The notes under the pieces were generated by a model. The model worked only from the letters and a program-made list of their open reading frames with translations. It was not told the DNA's origin and did no database searches. Of a stretch of 64,000 bases of DNA, positions 1 to 12,295 are shown piece after piece; position 1 is the first letter of the stretch, and every line of letters starts with the position of its first letter. The position numbers were made by a program, and so were the translations under genes. The stretch is from Blasia pusilla (Eukaryota; Marchantiophyta; Marchantiopsida; Blasiales). The DNA is taken from the NCBI GenBank assembly GCA_050084515.1, contig CM114271.1, forward strand, positions 35,030,001 through 35,094,000. Direction: 5' to 3'.

Positions 1-389
1 ATTCTAACCCCTTTCAATCAATTGATTATAAAAGGGCTTAATTGATTGCAACTTACAAGAGCTTTCACTTTGAGAATTTACACCAAATCAAGTTTTTATA
101 GCATTGTCTTTAAGGCAACCTCTTATACTCATCAAGCTTGTTTGCATTTATTGGGAATATGTCTTATTTCAAATCCTCTTATTCTTCCATTAATCTTTTG
201 TGAATTATATTCTAAACTTCACTACAGTTTTTGCCTCGGACTTCCTCATCCTTCTCTTCTAGGTATGCCTAACTATGTATGAAAGGAGCCTATTATTACC
301 AAGGATATCAATATTCTTTGATGTGCACATGGTCGAGAACGAACGATGATCCATGATTTGATTAGAGAGGCAATATCATCACTGGCTCG

Positions 390-1070
390 TACGATTCCAC
401 GAAAACGGACATGTGCATGAAGATGCCCAATGGGTCCCCCTCTTGGGCTCAAGACGCGAGAACGGGTGCAAGCTTAGATTAAGGAAGGAGGGCAAGAATC
501 GGCCGGCACGAAGTCCACACAAGCCCGCGTAGGGCGAGCTTGGGCCCGAGTGAGGCGGGTTGTGGTCTGCGAAGGGTGGGTTGCGGTCCCGAGTCTGCCC
601 TACGCGGGCCTATTGCAAGCCAACGCGACTTAAGGCACGCCGGTACGGACTACAAAATGGGCGACGGGTGCTTAGACTGGGTGCGAGCTCGCCGAGCCAG
701 CCTACAACCAGCCTGTGCTCTGTGTGTGCCCCTCTTGCGTCTAGCCCGCACCCCTCCTATGCGGGCTAGATGCTGGATGCGAGTCCTCACAGCCAATGCA
801 GAACAAACGCGGGCCAAGAAAAAAGAAAAGAAAAAGGGTCTAGCTTGTGCGAGCTAGGATTGCAGGAAGGATGCAATGTAGGATCTAGAGTGGGGAGGGC
901 AGGTTCGAGTGCGAGATGTGAGCGGTTGGGCCCGCACGGACATGTGCGTCCCTAGGACAGACATAAGTCCGCATGCGACCTTGGGATACTCGCGCCTGCA
1001 TAGACATGTCCATCCTAGGGACAAACCTAAGTTTGCGCACATGGACATGTCTAATGGTTGGTCACATGTA
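390..1070. repeat. Dispersed GC-rich repeat R, copy 1
   Basis: The segment holds motifs built around GGACATG, CCTAGGGAC and GACATAAGTCC (about 930-1050), preceded by GCGGGC-rich sequence. It includes a perfect 13-bp inverted repeat, GCCCGCGTAGGGC at 523-535 against its complement at 597-609. Similar words recur near 23570-23940 and 38360-38700, so this is a dispersed family. I see no coding capacity and cannot assign it to a transposon class; boundaries are approximate. Confidence 0.5.
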
Positions 1071-4000
1071 AATGGACCAAGAGCAAGGTCATTATCCAAA
1101 ATTCCACTATTTGGATTTGCAGTAATTCTATAAATAAAATATCACGTTCAATTTTCAAGGTATTGCATTTTCATGATACAAAATATCTTATCCCTAATAA
1201 ACCCTTTCATAAAAAAATCCACCATTTTTTAATTTCCATCCCTCTAATTTGAGTGAAAGAAAAGAACTTCCGAACCTGAAATGCACGATTTTGGACGCGT
1301 GGGACCTATCGGCCGCGGTCATTCGCCAGAATGCAGGAAGTCGGGAAAAGACAGGCATCTGGAAAAGTATCTCGGCGGAGATCTTTTCCCGGACAGGGAG
1401 CAGACACAGTCTCGTGACGCGGAAGTAAGCCTAGAACATTCGGTGTACCTGCCCTATGTGTGTGAGCCTTTTGGCGACGTAACGGAAATGACCACTTCTG
1501 AAGTCGCCTTGCGTGCGTCTAACGAGCACGAGGAGGGAAGTGGCGAATAACAGTTTGTGACGTGCGGGAAGGAGGGAAAAAAAAAAAAGAAAAAAAAAAA
1601 GGAAGGAGGGAAACGGATCTAAACGTGTCCTCTCCCTCGGGACTCGCGCGAAGCTCATGCGTGCGGGAAATCGTCGAGAATCGAGTTATGACCAAATCTA
1701 ACGAGGGAGGGAGGGGTGACGATCATGAGGAGTGTCGCACCATTATGACACCGACGGGCAGACAGTAGTACTTCACTTATCCTCTTGTTTTCAAGAATCC
1801 AATTTCTCCCTCGCTCAGATCGGTGGAGTCCGGTGAACGTCAGGAGGAGGAGGAGGAGGAGGAGGAGGGGAAGACAGGAGCTTCTAAGATACCCGCTTCA
1901 GTCTCCAGATGTCCCGAGGGAGCGCATTCGGCAGCCTCGGCGTTGGGGACCGGGTCAGGGCGATCGTGATTCGTGATGTGATACCGTCAACGAAGTGCAT
2001 TGGAATCTGTACTGGCACTTCTTCGTGGGAATGTGACATCCGACGCTGATGCGTCCACCCATCCATCCATTCATCTTCTGTCTTCGGCAGCGATTGATAA
2101 GTAGTTGTTGTTCCTTCGTCAGTAGGTTGGTACTGGCATCCCCATCAATGAGACCGCCAAAACCTGTACATCCTGCACTCTGCGATCATGTAAATCCTTT
2201 CGACACTGGACATATCCAGTGGTTCTGCAGCGGTTCGTTGCTTTTCCTCTCTCTATGATTCTATCTCGCTGTTTCCGTTCCTCTGTCTGCTGAATGGAAT
2301 AGACCGGAAGATGGAGGACGTAATTATGATGAAACAACGTCTCTCTAGTCCGATCGAATCAGCTGATGGTCGGGTAGAGGCGTAGTCTGGCTACTGGGAG
2401 ACATTAAGGCTACCAGAGTGGTCTTCGCGGTCTGTCGGACTGGCTGCCGGTCCGGGTGGGGCAGCAGTTAGCGAGTGCGTTCGTTTATCAAACGAAACCG
2501 TCGAGAGTTTGCAACGCACATCAACGGATCGCGTTCGCTCGTGGGTCGAAGTGAGATCTAAATGCTCAGAGAGTTATCCCCTGGAAAATCGACTGGAAGT
2601 GGCTTCCATGAATGTCAGGTGAAATATCACAAATTCGAGGCCGTGCCTTCTAGATCGCCTTCTACTTGCCTTGTAGTAGCGGTCACTGAGATGGAAAACA
2701 CGGTGAACGCCATTACCCCGGGGATGGATTAGTTTACCCAGCCTGTGGCCTGTTGGCTCGCAGAACATTCTTTCTCTTCAATTGATCCTTAAGTGTGTGG
2801 CAGAGACAAATCCCAGCTCTCATCACTGTCTTAGGATATAACACCGAAAGCGTGGACTGGTTTATCCAACAGACCATCGCTTCAGCTGGACGAGCGGACG
2901 ATGCCCACCCCCACTTTTGTAACATCTAAGTTCTACCAAGAAAAGAAAGATGCACTTCGATAAAAACGAGTGATGGAAAACCCATCGGAAGTACAAAAGA
3001 GGGGGACTCAAAGAGTCAAAACCTGAAGGCCATAACACGACCAGAAAAGGAAGAAGGGGGCATTCCCCCTAACGATTTAAACTCACCAACAGCAGAGACA
3101 ATATCAGCAACAACAAGAGAGCTATGACTACTACTAAGTGGGCCTCTAGCGGCGTCTCCCAGCTGAGCCCGCGCAAAATCCCATTGGCCGGCACGCTGTA
3201 ACGCTATGGAGACCGCTGCCTACAATACAGAATCCAGCTAAGGACAACCCTCGAGTGGAGATGATGGGCGCATCCGAAAGAACGATCGAACCTCTCCCCC
3301 ATAGCCCCATACATCTCTGGCCTGGGGATGAAGATGTGTCCCCGTAGTCGTAGAGAGTAGCCGTCTCCTCCTTGTAGCATTCGGGCCTTGGGCCACCACG
3401 CAGCTCGGAACTACGCCCGCCACAACCACCTCAATTCACGTGTCATGTAGAGATCGGCATCAGAGTAGTAGAGCACATGGAAGCCACTCTCCGACCAATA
3501 CTGAACATGATATCCCAGCATCGTGAGTGGCTATCCTCTCACCCCAATCGAGCGTGCCAAATGCACACCAAGTGGATCCAGACACTCGCATGTGTCGAAC
3601 CAACCGGGTGATGGTTGGGGAGGCCCAAGCGGAACCGCATCGCTGTGGTATAGGTAAGTGGTGCGATACGGAAAGCCTGGAGAAGGGGGCGCGCCCCTAC
3701 CAAGAGCGAGCGTATCAGCGGGGTGTACGGATCAGTTTTCACCAGCTGACCGACGCTAGATTCTGTGTCTTTCCTCCAGCCGTAAGAGTAGCGTCTCCTA
3801 CCGCAGCTCGGAACTCTGATCTCGAATTAATGGCTGTAGGGCGCTCCCGGTCTCTCCAGTCAAGATAGATACTTCCGGGTGAAGAGCAGATTAGGGACAT
3901 GGTCCTCCAAGGCTTATGCCGAGTGCGATGCATGAAATGTGGGAGTGAAGGCAATTGAAGGCAGCTTCAGGGCCGGGGACTTAGCCAGGGATTCCGGTTT

Positions 4001-7000
4001 CCACGATGAAACTTGGATCGCCGGATCTAGGTTGGACATGAAAGCATATGCAGGGTACGTATCTACAAAGAAAATGTCCAGGCATCTGGATGCAAGAGTG
4101 GGCGTGCCATCTGGAAACGTCCCCGGGCAGTTGTTAGTCCCCGGGAGTCTCATGGCCAAGGTAAAGGCGAAGACTCCATTCGTTACATCTGGTCTCTAGT
4201 TGTCCTACTCTCGAAAATGGAATACGTATATTCTTTCGAGTTACACCATTTAACCTGCCACTCGCAGGAGTAGAGACAAGTTCCTTAATCTTTCGCGCAC
4301 AACGCACTAGGCCAAAGACATTCGCTTCGATGTTGGATCGGTAGCAAGTTTAATTGTCGAAGGGATGCACAATTTTAAAAGAATTCTTAGATTTTTGTTA
4401 ACATGGCAGGTGAATCAGTATCTTGGGAAACTAGGGTGGTCAGGAGAAAACCCTGGCCCTGACTTAACAATCCTCGCTTCTACGGAACCCAAAACGGTAT
4501 TGGAATGTGATTGACGAGCTGGTGAAGAGGAATCGAGGATCAAATAATCAAAAAGTCCAATGAATACAGTCATCTTCCGATGTATGGATCCTACTCCGCC
4601 CCAATGGTTCATCTCAACAGCAACGTCCGGGGAGAACCGGCGTTACGTGTTGAGCTGGCCGGTAGAATTTGAGAATTGCCGAATCAGGTCGTAAGTTACC
4701 GGCCAAAAACCGAGGGTTCAGGGAGGGTGTCCTTCGTATTCGTATCTGTTTAGCCGGCTGGAATGAAGAAAACTTTGAAAATTGCCGCTCGGGTTTGTAG
4801 AGACCGGAAATGTACCGGTTGTCACGGGAAAACTCCCCGGACCCTGCTCAACAGGTCAAAAGGCCCACCCAAGAACTTCGTCGACTTTCACGAAAGCTGA
4901 TGCAACCAGTGAATTGCGTACGCATATTCTCTTACGAACCTTCCGCCCATGCTCCTAATCTTCTCCACCTTCCATCCAGGCCTAGCAAAGGCTACGATTA
5001 CTACGTACTGCATTGTCTGTTTGACCAGCAGGTGGACTTCAATCCAGCATCAGTTTTACGTACAGACAGCGAGTCTCTGGTCCTGGCCAAACTCTAACGG
5101 AGGAGATGAAACTTTGCAGAGGCTTCGAGATCTCACCACCGCATCATCTCTTGGTCGGAGTGATGGTGACCCAAGTTCTGCCAAAAGTAGGTAGAACAAC
5201 AAAGTCCTGTGGTGTTTTATTCTCTCCTCTCGTTGGTATCTTGCTGGCCTCTTTTGGCGGAAAAAAGTGCCAGCAATACACCAACTATGTCCATAGTAAT
5301 GGGGAAACCACCAGTGACTGCATCGGTCTTTCGAGCTCCATGGAGGCCGACCACCAGTGTCGGACCCGGATGCAACTGTCACCAGTGGTACAAGTTAAAA
5401 GCAGACGTACGGTTCAAAAGCCTTTGTGTGTGTGTGTGTGTACCTGCCTTGGGACTACACAGGTTCTTTAATTCCAGAGTAGCACAAATGGTCTCGCCAT
5501 CCGAACTTCGGGAAAAAAAGGAGCGTACTTCAACTTTCCCTGAAGATGGTCAGACGGTCGTGAACCTGAGAAATCTTTTATCGTCCGAGCCCAGTGCCCG
5601 GGAGAACAGATAGTCAAACTATCGGCGCATCGACCCTCCTTCAGCAGTTCGCTGTGCTGTGCTTCTCTCTCCTTCCTACTACGGCGGCACTTTTGTAGAA
5701 GACCGCATGAAATCCGGAGCAGAAGTGTCGTCGTGCGTCTGCCCCTCAGAATCCTCTCGGACGAGATGAATCTTTGTGGAAGTATCCTACCAACGCATGT
5801 GTCTCCAGTAAAGTTCTAGTCCCCACCAACATTTGCGGAGCCCATCGCTGCGGCACATAACTACCTGAAAATCTAAACGCGGAGGAGATGAAGACTACTG
5901 GCGTGCTTTGCGGGGGAACGTCTTACAACCAGTTGTGGACCTGACAGTCGTCGTCCATGCATTCTCTTCTCTGCATATTTCTTGGGACTGATTGCCATCG
6001 CGCATGCGTCCCGGGTTCAAACGACGAGAAAAATCGTCACCCTGAGCCGCCGGTGGTAAGCCCTGGAGCGATTTCCTCCATGATTGGAAGGCGAACGAGC
6101 GACCAGCTGTGGACCCCTCCCACTCAATCTCTCTTTCCTCCTCTTGACTGAGGCTCTCCACGCGACAGCGGAATGCGAGGCGACTCCCAGAGGTGCGACC
6201 AATACTCCAAGCAACGTACTAGTTGGGGAACGGATGGACCCGAATTACAGTCGGCTGCTGTTTCTAAGAAAGTTCCGGACCTCCGCTACGATTCCACAGC
6301 CTCCGCCAGATTTGGGGGGAATCGACTGATCCAGATTCCAGCAAGGGCATATATGCTATGCTATGCCTTTTAGTCTGTTGTTGAGAGAGGGGCTGAAGTC
6401 ACGAGTCACAAACAAACGGCGGAAGCATTTGTGAAGTCCAATTACTGCTAATCGACCGTCGGACTCCAGAGAACTGTTTTGTTTTCTTACGCCTGTCGCT
6501 CGCAAAACCAACAGAAAGATAGCTGTTGGACGGAGTTGGAGCGCCGCCGTACTGGGGACAGACAGATGTGAGGAGCCCATGTGCCAGTGCCGGTGAACTA
6601 ATCTAATCTGGGCATGCATGATACATCCATCGCTCGCCGGTACGTGGAATTATTAGAAACCGCAACCTCTTCCAGCTCTAATAATCTCTCCCTAATCATG
6701 AATGTCGGCCTCCGTCCGTCCCTCCCGCTCTCTCGCTTCTTTATTTCCCGCTTCCTTTCCCCTCCCATTCTTTCGTTTCTTTCGTTAGTTTCTTTCTGTT
6801 CTCACGCCCTTCTCCCATCCCGCCGCAGCTTTCGCATGCAGTGGACAATGGCATTCTCAGAAATTGACCGTTGGATGCTTCCATCGAACGGTTGCAAAAA
6901 GTGAACAAAAGCGTTGGATTAAGACATATTTATTACTGGAGTCTCTCCCTTAACCAGAGTACGTCCGTGGAGACAGAACTCTGACAGTTGGCGAATCTCA

Positions 7001-7652
7001 GGACCTGCCCTGCCCTGCCCTGCCTGCTCGTCCCCCCTATTTATGCCCTGCCCCCCTCCGCTCCCTACACTACAGGCCACGCAAACCTGCGCTGTCCGGT
7101 TATTGCTGAACTGCGTGGGTCAGTTCGTTTCATGGGGCGGAGCTTGTGATCGCAACACTCACAGACACCACGGGGCCGACGTCGGGCGGGGAGAAGTCTG
7201 TCGATTGATGAGGGTGGTGCGGCAAAGGAGGGAAGGAGAGAGAGTGAGTGAAAGAAGGGGGAGGGGGGACGATCCATGCGGGCGGGAAGAGATGACAGGC
7301 GAGGGTGCGAAGGGATTCGAAGTGCATGCGTGAATCACTGCGGGAAATTTGATAGGCGGGTTTCCAAGAGACATCGGGGATTGAGTGGGTGAGGTGTGTG
7401 AGAGAGTCGCGAATTTGAGATTCGCCGAGTCCATGAGTCTGCCCACGGGAATCTAGAGTGCATAGATGTAGCCAGCTGTCTCGTCATCCGCAGCTGAAAG
7501 GCAGGTCACAGAAGAAACCACGTGACGTGAGTGATGGAGCATTCCGTAGAGAGTTGAGTCCAGATTTCATTTCCTCTTCCCTCACTCTTCTCGCTGGGCG
7601 CCGGTGACAGCTTTGCGAGGTCTTCCTGGTGCCATCCATTTTTCGTTTCGAT
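1071..7652. other. Gene-free region with low-complexity tracts
   Basis: No reading frame here has recognisable domains or coding-like composition; the open frames are short and overlap on both strands. Visible structures are an A-rich purine tract (about 1573-1613), an AGG triplet run (1842-1869), a TG dinucleotide run (5425-5441), a CCTGC run (7004-7027) and a purine-rich stretch (about 7210-7275). The last 100 bases are pyrimidine-rich and probably 5' leader of the F-box gene. No clear TATA box was found. Confidence 0.5.
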
Positions 7653-8807
7653 ATGGATCATCCGAGAAGCCCTTATCACATGCATGAAGCTGTGTGGAGT
7701 AGATTGCCGGAAGACCTCATGCAGAGAGTCCTTGCATTCTTGCCGATACCCGATCTTCTCAGGTTCCGTTGCGTGTGCAAATCGTGGGACTCGTCACTGT
7801 CTTCCACAAGATCTTTCGACATTTCCAGCGCCGCAGCTGCTTCTCATCTCGAATCTACGCCACAGTCGACGTACCTTCTGTGCTTTATGTCAGTGCTTTC
7901 ATATCCCATCATACACGTTTTTAACGTCTCACTGCGTAAATGGGATGAGCTCTCTTTGAGTTTCTTGCCAAAACTGGATGATGTCTCCATAATCAAGTCC
8001 GCCGGAGGTCTTCTGTACCTCAAAGGTAGAGCGGGACATCGCGGCGACACCGTCTTCCTGACCTGCAACCCGCTGACGAAAACATGGAAAGAACTGCCGT
8101 CCGTTTTCTCAGAGAATGAGAAATATTGGCTGGGAATCTCTAGTCTGACGTCGATGGCTCCGAACTCAGAAGGAGGAGGGTATAGGATTATAGAAGCGGG
8201 ACTCAACGGCTTGACAGACTTGAGGACGAAGATCTATAATTCTGCGACGGAATCGTGGTACTCGTGCGGAAGGTTGCCTTCGACGGTGACGGGATTTGAA
8301 TCTGAGGGAGTCATCGTAAGCAATTGCCTGTATGCTGTCACTTGTTTGCCATACAAAATCCTCAAAATGGAGCTTGATGGGGGCGCGTGGAGTGAATTGT
8401 CTCCTAGCCTCCCCATGTTCGCCGTGTGTCCCCACTTGGTTGAAAGCTTAGGTGACTTGCTCCTGGTGGGAGGATTTGATCCGTGCGGGGAGGAAGGATT
8501 CATCGCAGATTCCACGGAGCTGAAGATTTGGAAGCTGGACTCGTCGAAGATGGAATGGCAGGAGCTTTCTACACTGCCTCAACAACTGCGCGAGAAGTAT
8601 CTGAGCAATCACTGCTTTGATTCGCTGAAATGTGTTTCCCAAGCTTCCTCCATCTACATCGCAAACCTCGATGGATCCCTCGTGCTGGTGTACGACACGC
8701 TGACAAGATCCTGGACTCGGCTTCTCGAATGCCCGTCCCTCACCAATCATCAGTCATGCATAGAGCACATGTTTACCTTTACTCCTTCCCTGCAGTTCGC
8801 GCTCTGA
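7653..8807 (+). CDS. F-box/kelch-like protein
   Basis: This is a 384-residue intronless protein. An F-box lies at about residues 15-50 (WSRLPEDLMQRVLAFLPIP, then LLRFRCVCKSW), the part expected to bind SKP1 in an SCF ubiquitin ligase. The rest has the spaced W/G/Y pattern of a plant F-box-associated kelch-like beta-propeller (CNPLTKTWKELP near 140, KLDSSKMEWQEL near 290, VYDTLTRSWTRL near 350), the usual substrate-binding part. I start it at the ATG at 7653, which has G at -3 and +4; the frame is open upstream to 7629 but with no ATG. The length fits the family. It is the only intact host-like gene seen. The substrate cannot be inferred. Confidence 0.9.
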   Translation: MDHPRSPYHMHEAVWSRLPEDLMQRVLAFLPIPDLLRFRCVCKSWDSSLSSTRSFDISSAAAASHLESTPQSTYLLCFMSVLSYPIIHVFNVSLRKWDELSLSFLPKLDDVSIIKSAGGLLYLKGRAGHRGDTVFLTCNPLTKTWKELPSVFSENEKYWLGISSLTSMAPNSEGGGYRIIEAGLNGLTDLRTKIYNSATESWYSCGRLPSTVTGFESEGVIVSNCLYAVTCLPYKILKMELDGGAWSELSPSLPMFAVCPHLVESLGDLLLVGGFDPCGEEGFIADSTELKIWKLDSSKMEWQELSTLPQQLREKYLSNHCFDSLKCVSQASSIYIANLDGSLVLVYDTLTRSWTRLLECPSLTNHQSCIEHMFTFTPSLQFAL

Positions 8808-9802
8808 GCGCTCATTCACCCTTGCCTCCACACGAAAGACTCGCTCCGTCATCGTTACTTCGTCTCCACCAGTGCTTTCAGCTACTCGCTCCAGTCTGTC
8901 CAGAGCTTTTTTTCAGTACAAATTCAATGATTACTTTACTTCAAGTACCGTAATCCAAACTTGTCTTTCGTCGATTTCAATAAGCTGAATTCTAGAGTTG
9001 ATGTTCCAAAACTGTTGACGACATGAAGGTTCGGATGGAAATTGACTTGAGTTGATCGATCGATGAAACTCGTCCCACATTCACGTCCATATACGCAATC
9101 AATCCATCCCTTGACCAGAGTCAAGCATGAGATTAGACAATGCCATATCACTCGAGGTGCTCCAGCACATCAAATGCCATAGCCCAATAGCAGTTGCACA
9201 GTAAGCGTGCTTTGTTTTTCTGTACTCGGTGAATGAATTACTCCAACATTGTACCAATCGAGCAATCAACATACGCCCACCAAACTTCCAAAACATAGTA
9301 CGATATGGGCCATATGGCCGACTACCTTCCGGCCAAACTGACCATCTCGACGAGGATACCTTCTCAGACAAGGAATCTACCGTTGAGGATGAGTGGGAGT
9401 GATGATGAGACCATGAAACCCCCCATCGATTCGATTTCGGTACTGTTGATTCAGAAGGACTGCGGAAATCCTTTGCGAGATATTGGATCATTGAGCACCC
9501 AAATTTGGAACTTTCTCTATCCAATAGCGACTTCATGCAATGTGAATCGACAGGCTGCGAGTGGACCAACCAGATGTTGGAAATCTCATGGATGAGCCAG
9601 ATATCTTTGAGTGGTGACGTTGTCATGCACTCCCACGCATGAAACTGTTCGAAACTAGGAATGTTTGGAAATGGGCCCTTACGTCGTAGTTGACTTCACC
9701 TTTAATTTTATAAAATTTTCTCCTACAATACTCCTATAATCTTTGGTCTCACATGCATTTGTTTTATAAGTGAAATATATTTCCAGGTATTTCCATTTGA
9801 TC
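8808..9802. other. 3' flank of the F-box gene, no gene seen
   Basis: The sequence is mixed and mildly AT-rich. A 175-codon open frame on the minus strand (9099-9626) has no recognisable domain. No canonical AATAAA was found directly after the F-box stop. Confidence 0.5.
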
Positions 9803-9902
9803 TTGCTAAAATGCCGTAGCAATGAAAACCATTTGCCACTAAGGTGCCCGTGTTGCTAAAATGGCGTAGCAATGAAAACCATTTGCCACTAAGGTGCCCG
9901 TG
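9803..9902. repeat. 50-bp tandem duplication
   Basis: Two adjacent 50-base units (9803-9852 and 9853-9902) begin TTGCTAAAATG and end GGTGCCCGTG, differing at one base. The near-identity implies a recent duplication in noncoding DNA. Confidence 0.9.
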
Positions 9903-9913
9903 CGATGCACGGG
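9897..9913. repeat. 17-bp palindrome CCCGTGC-GAT-GCACGGG
   Basis: This is a perfect inverted repeat with 7-bp arms and a 3-base centre, overlapping the end of the tandem duplication. Short hairpins like this often mark transposon ends, but no partner end was identified. Confidence 0.7.
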
Positions 9914-10513
9914 AGAGATGAAGGGTTTGTTTTTCAACTATAGATGATGAAGTGAGTCGCGAGAAAGAAAGGCTTTTAGAGGATAGAAGATAGAGGCTAC
10001 ATGAGGAATAGGAAGGAACAAAATCAACCCTAAATGAAGAGGAGAAATTAGTAGTAGAATGCAAAATTTTCTTGTTTTTATTGAAAACTAAAGAAAAAAT
10101 TAAAAAGGTTAGAAAAAAGGTTGAAAAAGTTAGAAGAGAATGGTCAAAATTAGGGTGGGAGGAAAATTTGGAGAAAAAATGGTTTAGAGAGGGTTTAGTT
10201 TTATTTTATAAATTTTAAATATAAAAAACCTAAGTTCTGTTGCCCAAACCTAGGCCTAACCTAGTCTACCCAACCCAACCCCTTGTGCCGCAGTTGCCGC
10301 CTCCACACATCCAACAGCGCTCCCCCCTCGACCTAGATCTAACGGCCCAGATTTGGCTCAAAGCTGCCCGCTCAAATCAGCCGCAGCCGCCGCAGATCAT
10401 TCCCTGCTTTCCCCTACCCCCCTCCGCTCACTACAGGCTCCGCCATTCCCCTCACTTCTGCCTTTGTATCTTGGTTCCTAGCTTCTGGCTCCGCCTAGTT
10501 TGTGCTCTTTCGT
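9914..10513. other. Gene-free flank of the solo LTR
   Basis: The stretch is A/T-rich to about 10220, then C-rich. No coding or structural feature was recognised. Confidence 0.5.
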
Positions 10514-11525
10514 TGTCGCGCCCCTACTCTCCTTGAACGTCAATCTTTAGTGTTGCGGAAGCGTACGTTCAGTAGGTCACGAACTCATTGCCGATCTGCA
10601 CCCAAACACGCACTCTCGTTATCGGGTCTGGGCCAACCAGCGTTCCAACCCACCGAGTCCTCAACTCGACGTCTCATCAAACTCAACCTTCCTTAGTTCC
10701 TAGTTTCCAAAACATGGCAAGTCCTTCAAGACTTGGAACAGACTTCCTGTTTAGTCCAGGGATCTGAAACGGCACTTGCGCGCCTAGCGATCCCACCTGT
10801 TCAACGGTCCTCGGGTGAGTTTCGAACCGAGACCCGAGTAATTGAGTCGCGGGGTGAAATCCAAGAGGAATGTCTAAAATTGCCTCAATGGACTTGGTGC
10901 AGGTTTTCCAACCCAACCCCCAAACTCACATTCCGTTCCATGCCCTTGAGCCGCCACGCGGCGCCCAAAGTGGGGTTTGGGTTCCAAGCACTCTCGGAGA
11001 CCTTCCCCCTTTCCAGTACTTCTGGGGTTCTCCAATAACCCCCCTCCCCCCCCCCCCCTTTGGAAAAAGAGGGTCGGGCCCTTCATTGTGGCCCTCAACC
11101 CGACTCCACTTACAGTCGTTTTCAGATTTTTCTCAGCCGCTGCTTATGCGTTTGCAGCGATCTTTGGTGCGTTTGAACCGGCTCTCCATAAGCTTTCCAA
11201 CTCACCCTTATTTGATCCAAACGCATCTTGGCGCTAAAAGTTATGGCCATAAATACAGTCGGAAACTCTCAAACGCTAGTGGCGTTCCAAATCCGGATCT
11301 TTCCTTTGGCAACCCACTTCCTAGACTCGACTTCTTTCAAGTCTCATTCCGCGTTTGGTCCAGGTTTCTCGGTCGCGACCATAACATCTGAAACGCGACT
11401 CCTCGCTCGCGTCTCGTCTCTTGTCTCCTCTTTGAGACTACTCCAACGCGTAAACCATCTTAGCGTGAGCCCGCTAATGTTCCGATGTTCCGCTTGGCAC
11501 TTGTTTGGTCATGAGGGTCGCGACA
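10514..11525 (-). mobile_element. Solo LTR of a chromovirus-type Ty3/gypsy element
   Basis: Read on the minus strand it starts TGTCGCGACCCTCATGACC and ends near TAGGGGCGCGACA, the TG...CA layout of an LTR. Its start nearly matches, as reverse complement, the LTR that begins at 63916, and its end resembles the LTRs at 26128-27157 and 32515-33546. Length is about 1012 bp against 1030-1032 for those. The flanks are TTCGT (10509-10513) and CTCGT (11526-11530), a 5-bp target duplication with one mismatch. No internal sequence remains, so this is a solo LTR left by LTR-LTR recombination. Confidence 0.85.
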
Positions 11526-11920
11526 CTCGTGCTCCTCTCTCCGTGCTCGCTGCGCTCCTCGAGAGCTCATGGCACTCGAGAGCCCAGTGTACTCGAGGGC
11601 TCTTTGCATTGTCTTTTCGCTCTTGGCCCGATCGTGGTCATGCTCTGTGCTCAAGGCGTCTTGAGAAACTGCCCCGAGTGCGCGTGCTTTGTTCGTGTTG
11701 CCCTCATGATGCACTCGAGAAGGAGCTCCGTGTTTGCAGGTGCAATCCTATTGCAATGGCTTCATCAGTAGGGCCCGGATCCAAATCATCACCTTTCTCT
11801 GTGGCCAAGGTGTGGCCAAGCTGGGGCTAATCCGAACGTTTTCGAGCGCCTTCTCTATCCGAGAATGGTAGTCACGTTTCCTTGCTGCCGCAAACATTGA
11901 GAAAGGGTAGATCAGCGCTC
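11526..11920. other. Gene-free spacer between solo LTR and copy A
   Basis: CTCGAG-rich repeats (about 11555-11620) and no coding signal. It shows no similarity to the first 100 bases of the copy A 3' LTR, so the 5' LTR of copy A appears truncated here. Confidence 0.5.
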
Positions 11921-12295
11921 TATCATGACCATATGGATTATGTCGTAGAGTATAGTGTGCTAGTAGAGGCCATACCTTATGTAGGGCCGTAGTGTCTAGG
12001 TAGAGATGCGGTTTCATACATGGGGTTGGGGGTTACTCACTTGAGGGTGACTTTTCCAATAGGGCCCGCTCTTAGGTTGGAGGATATAGTATGGAGTGCA
12101 CTCAAAGAACAGCTAGTTCTTTGAGTTGAGCCTGTTGCGTTGGGAGTTAGCCTTGGTAGTGAGTAGAGCTCTTGGCTATGGTGGTTCCCGCAAGCTTCGA
12201 CGTGGATTCTCCCATTATGGAGTGGGTTTGGCTCGATTGTATGGGATTCTATACGTATTTTATGATAGTAGGTCTTTCATGAATTTCACTCAAAG
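11921..12295 (+). repeat. 5' LTR of copy A (truncated)
   Basis: About 375 bases match 20216-20585 closely (shared GATTATGTCGTAGAGTATAG, GGAGTGCACTCAAAGAACAG). The first 100 or so bases of the 3' LTR have no counterpart upstream of 11921. The right boundary is uncertain because the two LTRs diverge after about 12295. Confidence 0.75.

Noticed and set aside
5425-5441. TG repeat as a regulatory element
   Set aside because: An ordinary short microsatellite with nothing around it to suggest a function.
5209-5613. Overlapping open frames with a TG-repeat-coded Cys-Val run
   Set aside because: The run comes from a TG microsatellite, several frames are open at once, and there is no domain.
9099-9626. 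175-codon minus-strand open frame
   Set aside because: No recognisable domain, no start context or introns to support it, and the composition is unlike the F-box gene.
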